Positions 54,283 through 62,579 of a DNA stretch of 64,000 nucleotides are shown in pieces. The translations under genes and the position numbers were made by a program. The stretch is taken from NCBI RefSeq assembly GCF_004362045.1, contig NZ_SNWX01000012.1, positions 1 through 64,000 of the forward strand, written 5' to 3'. The notes beneath the pieces are model-generated. The model did not search any database. It saw only the letters and a program-made list of their open reading frames with translations, and was not told the origin of the DNA. Within the stretch, counting starts at the first letter, position 1; every line of letters starts with the position of its first letter. The DNA comes from Halanaerobium saccharolyticum (GTDB lineage Bacteria; Bacillota; Halanaerobiia; Halanaerobiales; Halanaerobiaceae).

Positions 54283-55716
54283 ATGATGAGAGATTTAAGT
54301 CTTTTAACTGATTTTTATCAATTGACTATGGCTCAGGGATACTGTAATAAAGGTAAAACCGAAAAGGCAATTTTTGATCTTTTTTATCGAGAAAACCCCT
54401 GTAATAATGGGTATGCTATATATTCAGGTCTGGAACAGATTATTGAATTTGTAGAGAATTTTAAATTTAAAGAAGATGATATTGAATATTTAAGAAGTCA
54501 GGGATTTAATGAAACTTTTTTAGATTATTTGAGAGATTTTGAATTCACAGGGGATATTCATTCAGTTCCGGAAGGTAGTGTTGTTTTTCCAAATGAACCA
54601 CTGCTTAAAGTAGAAGCCCCAATTTTACAGGCTCAGTTATTAGAAACTCCCCTTTTAAATTTTATTAACCACCAGGCATTAATTGCTACTAAAGCCGCCA
54701 GAATAACTGAGGCAGCTCAGGGAAAAGATGTGCTGGAGTTTGGTCTGCGTCGGGCTCATGGACCTGATGCTGGTGTCTACGGAGCGCGCGCTGCGGTAAT
54801 AGGTGGCTGTGCTGGTACTTCCAATGTTTTAACCGGTAAGAAATTTGGAGTTAAGGTAAGTGGTACTCATGCTCACAGCTGGGTAATGAGTTTTGAAAGT
54901 GAATTAGAAGCTTTTCGGACCTATGCTGATAATTTTCCCAATAGTGATATACTCTTAGTAGATACATATGATACTTTAAAATCTGGTGTTCCCAATGCGA
55001 TTAAGGTTTTTAAGGAGATGAAGGCGAAAGGAATCGAATCAGATCTTTTTGGAATTAGACTGGACAGCGGAGATTTAGCCTATCTTTCTAAAGAGGCCAG
55101 AAGAATGCTTGATCAGGCAGGTCTGGAAGAGGCTGTGATAGTTGCTTCTAATAATCTTGATGAAAATATTATAACTTCTCTTAATCTACAGGGAGCTCAA
55201 ATTGATCTTTACGGAGTTGGAACTAAACTTATTACTTCCTATGATTGTCCAGCCTTTGGGGCAGTTTATAAGATGAGCGAATATAATGGTCAGCCTAAAA
55301 TAAAACTTTCTGATAATATTAAAAAGATGACTAATCCTGGTGACAAAAAATTATTAAGAATTTATGATAAAGACTCAGGTGAAATTAGAGCAGATTTAAT
55401 TAGTCTGCAGCAGGAAGAGATTAGTGAAAATCAGGATTTAACTCTTTTTGATGCCAGAGATACCTGGAAAACTACCACTCTAAAAAAAGGTAATTATAGA
55501 ATTAGAGAAATGATGGAACCAATTTTTAAAAATGGAGAACTGGTCTATGATTCTCCTTCCGTAGTGGAAATTAAAGAGTATGCAGAGCAAGAAAAGGATA
55601 GTCTGGGAGAGGAATATAAGAGATTAACAAATCCCCATATTATGAAAGTAGATTTATCAGATAAATTATTTGACTTAAAATCAAAACTTATAGAAGCTAA
55701 TAAAATTGATGAATAG
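54283..55716 (+). CDS. pncB: Nicotinate phosphoribosyltransferase
   Basis: A 477-residue enzyme of NAD salvage. LLTDFYQLTMAQGY at the N-terminus, the catalytic-region EFGLRRAHGPDAG and SGTHAHSWVMSF (His), and RLDSGDL phosphate binding are all present. ATG 54283 is used; ATG 54286 or GTG 54274 are alternatives. Makes nicotinate mononucleotide from nicotinate and PRPP. It forms an operon with the ADP-ribosylglycohydrolase 37 bases on. Confidence 0.93.
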   Translation: MMRDLSLLTDFYQLTMAQGYCNKGKTEKAIFDLFYRENPCNNGYAIYSGLEQIIEFVENFKFKEDDIEYLRSQGFNETFLDYLRDFEFTGDIHSVPEGSVVFPNEPLLKVEAPILQAQLLETPLLNFINHQALIATKAARITEAAQGKDVLEFGLRRAHGPDAGVYGARAAVIGGCAGTSNVLTGKKFGVKVSGTHAHSWVMSFESELEAFRTYADNFPNSDILLVDTYDTLKSGVPNAIKVFKEMKAKGIESDLFGIRLDSGDLAYLSKEARRMLDQAGLEEAVIVASNNLDENIITSLNLQGAQIDLYGVGTKLITSYDCPAFGAVYKMSEYNGQPKIKLSDNIKKMTNPGDKKLLRIYDKDSGEIRADLISLQQEEISENQDLTLFDARDTWKTTTLKKGNYRIREMMEPIFKNGELVYDSPSVVEIKEYAEQEKDSLGEEYKRLTNPHIMKVDLSDKLFDLKSKLIEANKIDE

Positions 55717-55753
55717 ATTTTAGCTGGCAATATAAAATGTGAGGGGGTAAATT

Positions 55754-56836
55754 ATGGCGATTAGTAAACATGAAAGAGCAAAAGGTGCTTTAATGGGTGC
55801 GTTTATCGGAGAAGCTCTGGGAGTTGGTCCTCACTGGTATTATGATTTAGAAGAAATGCGGGAGGAATATGGGGAATGGATTGATGATTATACAGACCCA
55901 AAATCTGATAGATATCACGGTGGTCTGGAAGCAGGAGAAATTTCGCAGGCAGGAATTTTACTAAAAATGATGGCTGAACACTTAATTGAAAACGATGGTT
56001 ATGATCAGGATGATTTCTGCAGGATGATGGATGAAGATTTTTTGCCTGAAATTTCCGGCCAGGCGATGGCTGGTCCAGGAGGTTATACAAGTCAGTCAAT
56101 GCGGCATCTCTGGCGGGCCAGAGTTGAAAAAGAACTGCCCTGGGATCAGGTAGCAGGTAATGCAGATACAACTGAATCAATTGAAAGAAATATTGCTCAG
56201 GCTATTTTCTATGCTGATGATCTTGAGTCATTAAGTTTAAAGATAACGGCAAATACTGCTCTGATCCAATCAGATAATTTAATTGCTTCTTTAACAGTGG
56301 CCTTCAGTTCAGTGTTGGCACTTTTAGTTCAGGGAGAAAGCCTTGATCCAGAAATTTCCACTAAATTAATGCAGGCTGTTGATCAGGGCAAGCTGCCCTT
56401 TCATAAGGTGACTTCTGATGATTTAAGTCAACCTCCCAAAAATAATGTGGTTAAGGAGTCAGATCTTTATGGTGAAGGAATGTTTGCATCTCCTGATGGT
56501 CTGCTTTCTCCGTCTTACATGGCTCGAGCAGCTGAGGCTGAAGAGATAGTAATTGAACCAGCCTGGAAAGCCTCTATAGTTTATGGGATGCCCTGTGCTA
56601 TTTATCATATGCTGCCGGCTGTCTATTATTTATCTGCAAGATTTAAGGATGATTTTGAAGCCGGAGTTCTGCATGCTTTAAATGGTGGAGGTCAGAATCA
56701 GGTAAGAACTATGCTGACAGGTGCTTTGATTGGAGCTCAGGTTGGATTTTCTAAAATTCCCAGAAGATTTATAGAGGGACTGCAGCAAAAAGATGAACTG
56801 CTTGCTCTAAGTGATCAACTGGCAGAAAAATTATAG
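55754..56836 (+). CDS. ADP-ribosylglycohydrolase-family protein
   Basis: A 360-residue protein of the ARH/crystallin-J1 family: AKGALMGAFIGEALGVGPHWYY at the start, and a late GGGQNQVRTMLTGALIGAQ. The family normally has Mg-binding Asp/Thr-Asp sites; here the classic GxTDDT reads GGLEAGEIS, and GGGQNQVR replaces GGDTDS, so catalysis may differ. With PncB it probably serves pyridine-nucleotide salvage. GAGGGGG precedes the start. Confidence 0.82.
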   Translation: MAISKHERAKGALMGAFIGEALGVGPHWYYDLEEMREEYGEWIDDYTDPKSDRYHGGLEAGEISQAGILLKMMAEHLIENDGYDQDDFCRMMDEDFLPEISGQAMAGPGGYTSQSMRHLWRARVEKELPWDQVAGNADTTESIERNIAQAIFYADDLESLSLKITANTALIQSDNLIASLTVAFSSVLALLVQGESLDPEISTKLMQAVDQGKLPFHKVTSDDLSQPPKNNVVKESDLYGEGMFASPDGLLSPSYMARAAEAEEIVIEPAWKASIVYGMPCAIYHMLPAVYYLSARFKDDFEAGVLHALNGGGQNQVRTMLTGALIGAQVGFSKIPRRFIEGLQQKDELLALSDQLAEKL

Positions 56837-56896
56837 CAGATAAATTATCAATTTTAACAGATTACACAAAATGGATTAGATAATGGTATTTTAGAG

Positions 56897-56937
56897 AGCT
56901 GTTCTGCTTAATTTAGAAATTAACAGAACAGCTTTAA
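56897..56937. terminator. Bidirectional hairpin between convergent genes
   Basis: AGCTGTTCTG (56897-56906) pairs exactly with CAGAACAGCT (56924-56933) across a 17-base loop, with a T-rich stretch on the plus side. It separates the ADP-ribosylglycohydrolase gene from the convergent LysR gene. Confidence 0.75.
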
Positions 56938-57822
56938 TTATTTTCTATAGCTGTTAAATAACTTAAAGTATTTGTAATATTGATCTTCAAAAACACTATT
57001 TTTTAAGTAAACAAAATTGAATTCTCTTTTGATATTGAAGTTGTTAATCTTCAAATCTGAGATGATATTATTTTCTAATTCCCTTTTTACTGCTGCCCGA
57101 TAGATAAAAGAAATACCTCTATTCTTTGCAACCAATTCTTTGATAGCATTAAGATTACCAATTTCTAATGTATTAGCAAAACTTTTTTTACTTAAATTAT
57201 TGGTATAAAGAATCTGTTCTAATATTTCACGGGTTCCTGATCCATATTCTCTTAAAATTAGACGAGAATCTAATAGATCTTCCAGTTTGATTTTCTGCTG
57301 GCTGTGTTTAAAGCCGGGAGAACAGATTCCGATAAACTCCTCTTTACTGAAAAGCTGATAACCAAATTTAGACTTATCAAAAAAGCCTTCTAAAAGAGCA
57401 AAATTTATTTCCCCTGCTTTTAATTTATTGAGCAGAGTTTCTGTATTTTCAACCAGCATATCAAAGTTAAGCACTGGCTTCTCTTGCATAACCTGATTTA
57501 AAATTTCGGGCATTACAAACTCACCAATTGAAAGAGTAGCTCCAAATTTAATTTTTTGGATATCTGATTTTTCTCTGATTAACTTTTTTATTTCCTGACT
57601 ATCTGCGACCATTCTTTCTGTATATTTATATAACTTTTTTCCAGCTCCGGTAATCTCTAAATTTTTGCCGCTGTAATTAAATAATTTAACACCATAATGG
57701 TTTTCTAAATATTGGATGTGCTGAGTTACGGTGGGCTGGGTAATATGAAGTTTAGATGCAGTCTTAGTATAATTTTTAATTCTGCAGAGCTGCAGAAAAG
57801 TCTGATGTCTGAAATCTATCAT
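56938..57822 (-). CDS. LysR-family regulator (YeiE/CysL-like)
   Basis: A 294-residue regulator with a helix-turn-helix (NYTKTASKLHITQPTVTQHIQYLE) and an effector domain (about 90-290, REYGSGTREILEQILY is the CysL/CysB-type loop). It is divergent from the YeiH-like exporter gene, the arrangement of known YeiE/YeiH pairs, so it probably controls that gene. Start supported by AGGTGA. Confidence 0.87.
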   Translation of the reverse strand: MIDFRHQTFLQLCRIKNYTKTASKLHITQPTVTQHIQYLENHYGVKLFNYSGKNLEITGAGKKLYKYTERMVADSQEIKKLIREKSDIQKIKFGATLSIGEFVMPEILNQVMQEKPVLNFDMLVENTETLLNKLKAGEINFALLEGFFDKSKFGYQLFSKEEFIGICSPGFKHSQQKIKLEDLLDSRLILREYGSGTREILEQILYTNNLSKKSFANTLEIGNLNAIKELVAKNRGISFIYRAAVKRELENNIISDLKINNFNIKREFNFVYLKNSVFEDQYYKYFKLFNSYRK

Positions 57823-57831
57823 TTTATCACC

Positions 57832-57878
57832 TATAATTTTATTTTATTGATTTATAAAATATTATAATTTTATTTTAT
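57832..57878. repeat. Direct repeats in the LysR-YeiH gap
   Basis: TATAATTTTATTTTAT occurs exactly twice, at 57832-57847 and 57863-57878, a period of 31 bases or about three helical turns. Such phased sites suit a LysR tetramer. The stretch is very AT-rich, so chance cannot be excluded. It lies in the 105-base divergent gap. Confidence 0.55.
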
Positions 57879-57927
57879 CGTTATTCTATTATAAAATCAA
57901 GAATGAAATCAAAAAGGGGGAGATAAA

Positions 57928-58947
57928 ATGACAGAGGCTAAGGATTATATAGCTGGAATTATCCTTACAATTTTAGTAGCTTTAACTGCCAAAGCAGTAA
58001 GTACATATATACCAATGGATTTGATTAGTGCCAGTGTTTTTGCACTGCTGCTGGGGATGTTGTTAAATCCGATTATTAAAGAACTAACTTTTTTCAACAG
58101 CGGTATTCAGTTTGTGTCCAAAAAAATTCTAAAAACAGCAATTGTACTGATGGGCCTTACTTTAAGTTTTTCTCAGGTTTTATCAGTTGGAGGTTATTCT
58201 ATAATTGTAATGACTTTTACCTTATTGACTGCCTTTGGGGGTGGTTATATCTTTGGACGTCTGTTTAAGATGAACTGGAAACTCTCCAGTTTAATTTCTG
58301 CAGGTACCGGTGTTTGTGGAGGTTCAGCAATAGCTGCAGTGGCCCCAACAATTGAAGCTCATAATAGTGATATTGCATATGCGATTTCTGCAACTTTTAT
58401 TTTTGATATATTAATGGTTATTCTTTTTCCGATAGCAGGTAGATATTTTGGGATGAGTGATCTAGGTTTTGGACTCTGGGCAGGTACAGCAGTTAACGAT
58501 ACATCTTCTGTAGTTGCTGCAGCTTATACATTTTCTGATGCAGCAGGTGCCTTTGCAGTAATTGTAAAACTGACCAGAACTTTATCAATTGTTCCAATAG
58601 TAATGATTTTTTCTTATATAAATGCCCGAGAAAATAAGAAGCTGGGTAAAAAATCTAATAAATCAGCTAAAGAAATTAAGATTAAAACTATTTTTCCCTA
58701 TTTTATTTTACTATTTTTAATAATGGTTGCGGTTAAAAGCACAGGTGTTGTTTCAGCAGATTTAAGCAGTAATATTGCTGCTGTTTCAAAATTTATGATG
58801 GTAATGGCCCTGGGTGCAATTGGCTTAAAAACAAATTTTAAGGAAGTTACTGATTCTGGTATCAAACCATTATTACACGGTTTTATAATTTCAGCACTCG
58901 TAGTAATAGTTTCCTTTATGGTCCAGCTATTTATCGGTCAGTTTTAA
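57928..58947 (+). CDS. YeiH-family putative sulfate exporter (UPF0324)
   Basis: A 339-residue membrane protein with about ten helices and the family motifs TGVCGGSAIAAVAPTIEA and TAVNDTSSVVAAAYTFS, also IVLMGLTLSFSQVL. Called putative sulfate exporter in annotation, though the real substrate is unsettled. GGGGGAG precedes the ATG. Controlled by the divergent LysR gene by context. Fits a sulfur-active organism. Confidence 0.88.
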   Translation: MTEAKDYIAGIILTILVALTAKAVSTYIPMDLISASVFALLLGMLLNPIIKELTFFNSGIQFVSKKILKTAIVLMGLTLSFSQVLSVGGYSIIVMTFTLLTAFGGGYIFGRLFKMNWKLSSLISAGTGVCGGSAIAAVAPTIEAHNSDIAYAISATFIFDILMVILFPIAGRYFGMSDLGFGLWAGTAVNDTSSVVAAAYTFSDAAGAFAVIVKLTRTLSIVPIVMIFSYINARENKKLGKKSNKSAKEIKIKTIFPYFILLFLIMVAVKSTGVVSADLSSNIAAVSKFMMVMALGAIGLKTNFKEVTDSGIKPLLHGFIISALVVIVSFMVQLFIGQF

Positions 58948-59004
58948 ACATTTAATTTTAGCAGTCTATATGTTAAGCTTAAGTTAAAGGAAGTGATTAT
59001 TAAT

Positions 59005-59991
59005 ATGGAAAATATAAAATTTAAAGCATTCGAAGTTAGCGAAGTTGAAGGCAAATTTAAAAGAAAAATTATAGAAAAAGAAATTAGTGATTTACCCGAA
59101 GGTGATCTGATAATCAATGTTAAATATTCTTCTTTAAATTATAAGGATGCTCTTTCTGCAAATGGGAATAAAGGGGTTACCAGAGAATATCCCCATACTC
59201 CAGGTATTGATGCGGCGGGTATAGTTGTGGAAGATCAGAGTGGAACTTACAGCAGAGGTGATAAGGTTATAGTCACCGGTTATGATTTGGGAATGAATAC
59301 TGATGGTGGATTAGAAGAATATATTCGAATACCGGCAGAATGGGCAGTGAAATTACCGGATAATTTATCTTTAAGAGAAAGTATGATTTATGGTACAGCT
59401 GGTTTTACAGCTGCACTTTCAGTTTATAAAATCGGGGAGGCAGATATTGATCAAGGTAATATTTTAGTTACTGGTGCTTCGGGAGGAGTTGGCAGCTTTG
59501 CCTCTGCTATTTTAGCAAAGTTAGGTTATAATGTTACAGCAGCTACCGGTAAAACTGATGCAAAAGCTTATTTTAATAGCTTAGGAGTTCAGAACATAAT
59601 AGACCGCAGAGAGGTTGATGATGATTCTGGGAAAATGCTCTTAAAAGAAGAATGGGATGGAGTCATTGATACTGTAGGCGGAAATATGCTGTCTACTGCC
59701 ATTAAATCAACCAGTTACGGTGGAGCTGTAACCTGCTGTGGAAATGTAGCCTCTGCAAAATTAGATCTAAATGTTTATCCCTTTATCTTAAGAGGGGTCA
59801 GTCTGCTCGGTATAGATTCTGTTCAGTGTAAGAGAAATTTGAGGGAAGAAATCTGGCAAAAAATAGCTTCTGACTGGAAGCTTGATCAAATTGATAAATT
59901 TTCGAAAGAAATTGTTTTAGAAGCCTTAGATGAGCAGATTGAAAAAATGCTGGCAGGAAATTCTAAGGGAAGAATTCTTGTTAAATTATAA
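59005..59991 (+). CDS. YhdH/YhfP-family quinone oxidoreductase (AcuI-like)
   Basis: A 328-residue medium-chain dehydrogenase/reductase without zinc ligands. KYSSLNYKDALSANG and HTPGIDAAGIV are YhdH signatures; TGASGGVGSFASAILAKLGY binds NADPH. Members reduce acryloyl-CoA or quinones. ATG 59005 is chosen because AAAGGAAG lies about 12 bases upstream; a GTG at 58993 is too close to that site. Stands alone, ended by a terminator. Confidence 0.88.
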   Translation: MENIKFKAFEVSEVEGKFKRKIIEKEISDLPEGDLIINVKYSSLNYKDALSANGNKGVTREYPHTPGIDAAGIVVEDQSGTYSRGDKVIVTGYDLGMNTDGGLEEYIRIPAEWAVKLPDNLSLRESMIYGTAGFTAALSVYKIGEADIDQGNILVTGASGGVGSFASAILAKLGYNVTAATGKTDAKAYFNSLGVQNIIDRREVDDDSGKMLLKEEWDGVIDTVGGNMLSTAIKSTSYGGAVTCCGNVASAKLDLNVYPFILRGVSLLGIDSVQCKRNLREEIWQKIASDWKLDQIDKFSKEIVLEALDEQIEKMLAGNSKGRILVKL

Positions 59992-60020
59992 ATAAAAATA
60001 AACTCCATAATTAATTTCTG

Positions 60021-60052
60021 AAGAGTGGCTGATCTGCAGCTGCTCTTTTTTT
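60021..60052 (+). terminator. Terminator after the oxidoreductase gene
   Basis: AAGAGTGGCTG pairs with GCAGCTGCTCTT (two G-U pairs) around ATCT, followed by a seven-base T-run. Confidence 0.87.
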
Positions 60053-60191
60053 ATCCTGAAGAACTATCTGAAAGAACTAGCTAATTTTTTTAGAAAATTC
60101 ATATTCTCTTCATATTTATATTCTATAATAAACTTAGACTAAAGTTGAAAGAACAGTAATTGTTTAATATCCAACAATTACGATATTATTA

Positions 60192-60246
60192 TTGACAGGA
60201 ACAATCCTGAGTGTTATACTATGTTTAGGATACCTAACAGGGGTAT
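60192..60246 (+). promoter_or_regulatory. Promoter with CsoR-type operator, DUF305 operon
   Basis: TTGACA (60192-60197), 17-base spacer, TATACT (60215-60220), then ATACCTAACAGGGGTAT (60230-60246). The spacer end and -10 region are nearly the same as at 25274. AGGA-N4-TCCT lies in the spacer. This places the operon 30 kb away in the same proposed CsoR regulon. Confidence 0.75.
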
Positions 60247-60285
60247 ATTTGGGGACGAATTTGAGTTTCAAAGGAGGCCAATTTA

Positions 60286-60846
60286 ATGAAAAAATATTTA
60301 ATTACTACTTTGATTATTTTAACAATTATTGCAGCAGGTGCTAATTTAACTTTTGCTCAACCTGGCCCAGGAATGATGGGACCCTGGATGATGGGTCCTG
60401 GAATGATGGAATCAGTTGACAGTGAGTATGAATTCTTAATTAAAATGATACCACACCATGAGGAAGCAGTTGCTAAGGCAAAAATTTTAAGAGAAAATAC
60501 CAATAGAGATAGAATGAGAGAGTTTGCTGAAGATATTATAGAAGTTCAGACTCAGGAAATTGAAGAGATGGAAAAATACCTGGCTAAGTGGTATCCAGAT
60601 AGGAGCAATAATTATCAGTATGAGCCAATGATGGGGAATTACGAAGGTTTAGCTGGAGAAGAATTGGACCGTGCTTTTTTAGAAGATATGATTTTTCATC
60701 ACATGGGAGCAGTAATGATGTCACAGCAGTTAATAATGCGTAATTTAGATGAACATCGAGAAGTATATCTGCTTGCCAGAAGTATCAGAGACAGTCAGCG
60801 CGAAGAAATCTTTATGATGAGAGACTGGTTAAATAACTGGTATTAG
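60286..60846 (+). CDS. DUF305 secreted metal-binding-like protein
   Basis: A 186-residue protein with a signal peptide (cleavage likely after TFA at 24) and a Met/Gly/Pro-rich linker (PGMMGPWMMGPGMM). Two four-helix-type DUF305 repeats follow, each with a His-His/Met motif: MIPHHEEAVAKAK and IFHHMGAVMMSQQ. DUF305 proteins such as CopM bind copper outside the membrane. Start supported by AAAGGAGG. Its CsoR-type promoter supports a copper role. Confidence 0.88.
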   Translation: MKKYLITTLIILTIIAAGANLTFAQPGPGMMGPWMMGPGMMESVDSEYEFLIKMIPHHEEAVAKAKILRENTNRDRMREFAEDIIEVQTQEIEEMEKYLAKWYPDRSNNYQYEPMMGNYEGLAGEELDRAFLEDMIFHHMGAVMMSQQLIMRNLDEHREVYLLARSIRDSQREEIFMMRDWLNNWY

Positions 60847-60894
60847 TAAATACTGACAATATCAGTAAAACTTTTTAAAATAGGGGGAATAATT

Positions 60895-61206
60895 ATGATG
60901 GGTTTTGGCCCTGGAATGATGGGTGGAGGATTTTCGTTTATTTTCTGGATAGTAATTGTTGGAGTTGTTTACTACTTTTTTAAAGAATATAATAGAAATA
61001 ATCACCACAGAGATGATAAGCGCAGACATGATGATCAGAGACATGGTGGCCCGGGTTATAATGATCGAAACCATTTTAATAATGGAAAAGTAATTGAACA
61101 TCAAAAAAATGCAGACAGTGCTGAAGAAATAGCAAGACAGCGCTATGCAAAAGGCGAAATTTCAAAAGAAGAATTGAGAGAAATCTTGAATAATTTAAAC
61201 AATTAA
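60895..61206 (+). CDS. SHOCT-domain membrane protein
   Basis: A 103-residue protein: Met/Gly-rich start (GFGPGMMGGG), one membrane helix (about 14-30), a His/Arg/Asp-rich middle (NNHHRDDKRRHDDQRH) and a C-terminal SHOCT domain (AEEIARQRYAKGEISKEELREIL). The His-rich part may bind metal. Follows the DUF305 gene by 48 bases behind TAGGGGG. Confidence 0.85.
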   Translation: MMGFGPGMMGGGFSFIFWIVIVGVVYYFFKEYNRNNHHRDDKRRHDDQRHGGPGYNDRNHFNNGKVIEHQKNADSAEEIARQRYAKGEISKEELREILNNLNN

Positions 61207-61248
61207 GTCCACAAGAAATTGCGATTTAAAATTCTAAGGGGGAAAATT

Positions 61249-61638
61249 ATGAGTAATTACGGTATTCAAAAAACAGTTAAACTTTCTTATCAGGAAACAA
61301 TCAAAAAGGTCAAAGCTGAGTTAAAAAAAGAAGGATTTGGGGTTCTGACAGAACTGGATATGAAAAAAATATTTAAAGAAAAGCTGGATAAAGAAATGAA
61401 TGAATATATTATACTGGAAGCCTGTAATCCTGCTTTTGCCTTTGAGGGAATAGCAGAGGAGCCTGAACTCGGTTTACTGCTTCCCTGTAATGTAATTGTT
61501 TATAAAACTGAAACTGAGGAAGTTAAAGTAGCAGCAGTTGATCCCAAAAAGGCACTGGGAATGTCAGAAAATAAAAGGATTAATGAAATAGCTCAGGAGA
61601 TCCAAACAAGATTAGAACGAGTTATAGAGAATGTATAA
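61249..61638 (+). CDS. DUF302-domain protein
   Basis: A 129-residue DUF302 protein (VKAELKKEGFGVLTELDMKKIFKEKL, ILEACNPAFAFEGIAEEPELG, LLPCNVIVY). One Cys in each of the last two motifs. No signal peptide, so cytoplasmic. Function unknown in the family, but it often accompanies sulfur and copper genes. ATG 61249 follows AAGGGGG. Third gene of the DUF305 operon. Confidence 0.87.
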   Translation: MSNYGIQKTVKLSYQETIKKVKAELKKEGFGVLTELDMKKIFKEKLDKEMNEYIILEACNPAFAFEGIAEEPELGLLLPCNVIVYKTETEEVKVAAVDPKKALGMSENKRINEIAQEIQTRLERVIENV

Positions 61639-61668
61639 AAGTCTTAATTAAATAGAATAATCATAAAT

Positions 61669-61722
61669 AATCCTGGTTAGCTGTAAAGATTTAATTAACT
61701 GCAGTTAAACCGGGATTTTTTG
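61669..61722 (+). terminator. Terminator of the DUF305 operon
   Basis: AATCCTGGTT (61669-61678) pairs with AACCGGGATT (61708-61717), one G-U, followed by a T-run. Confidence 0.82.
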
Positions 61723-61739
61723 TATTTTATTAAAATTGC

Positions 61740-61768
61740 TTGTTTTATTACAGCTGAAATGTTAAAAT
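61740..61768 (+). promoter_or_regulatory. Promoter of the HD-domain gene
   Basis: TTGTTT (61740-61745), 17-base spacer with TG, TAAAAT (61763-61768). Shares CTGAAATGTTAAAATT with the pncB promoter at 54206. Confidence 0.65.
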
Positions 61769-61826
61769 TTGATAGATGAGAAAAAGATAAAAATAATTAA
61801 ATTTTTAGATACAGGAAGGTGCAAAA

Positions 61827-62543
61827 ATGAAGGATAGGTTTATTAGTGATTTAAAAAAGACAGGTAAAAAAGGTATAGAAGAACTGTTAACATATTTAGA
61901 AGAGATAGGTTTTTATAAAAAACCAGCAAGTATCAGACATCATTTAAATGTTACCGGTGGTCTATTAGAACACACAGAAAACGTTAAAAGAGAGTATTTA
62001 AAGCTTAATCAAGAAATTAATGCAGGTATACCCCGGGAAAATATTATTCTCCAGGCTTCACTTCATGATCTGGAAAAATGTTTTGCCTATACCTCAGAGA
62101 TGCAGCACACCATAACTCCAGGTCAGAACAACTTTTTGAGAAGCCTGGTCAGAGATAATATGGATCTTTACAATTCTTATGGCCTGGATAAATATGTAGA
62201 AGACAAGGAATTTATTATTTCCAAAGAATATGCCAGTGATCTCATTAAATGGTTTAAAGATGGCAGAAATATAGCTCCTCCGGATGTGAATAGTGATTGG
62301 AACTATAATGAAAATAATTTGCCTTTAAATCATTCGATGCGTTCAATTCTGGAGGCAACCAGGTTTATTGAACTGGAAGAGAGAGATATACTTGCGATTA
62401 CCTATCATATGGGACCTTATGGCCCTTTTGATGAACGTAAGCGGTCTAAAGCAGAACAACTATATCCTGATGTAAGACTGCTGCACCTGGCTGACTCTAT
62501 TGCCACCAAGAAAGAAGATATCGAAGAGTCTTTAAAAAAATAA
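61827..62543 (+). CDS. HD-domain phosphohydrolase-like protein
   Basis: A 238-residue HD-superfamily protein. Metal ligands can be traced: RHHLNVTGGLLEHT (His), SLHDLEK (His-Asp), later TYHMGPYG and a distal HLADSIA (Asp). The overall form is like the YhaM-type/HDIG hydrolases acting on nucleotides. Substrate unknown. AGGAAGG precedes the start. It lies 36 bases before the repair fusion. Confidence 0.8.
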   Translation: MKDRFISDLKKTGKKGIEELLTYLEEIGFYKKPASIRHHLNVTGGLLEHTENVKREYLKLNQEINAGIPRENIILQASLHDLEKCFAYTSEMQHTITPGQNNFLRSLVRDNMDLYNSYGLDKYVEDKEFIISKEYASDLIKWFKDGRNIAPPDVNSDWNYNENNLPLNHSMRSILEATRFIELEERDILAITYHMGPYGPFDERKRSKAEQLYPDVRLLHLADSIATKKEDIEESLKK

Positions 62544-62579
62544 TTAGTTTTTAGTCGATGAACTAAGGAGCTAAAGCAG

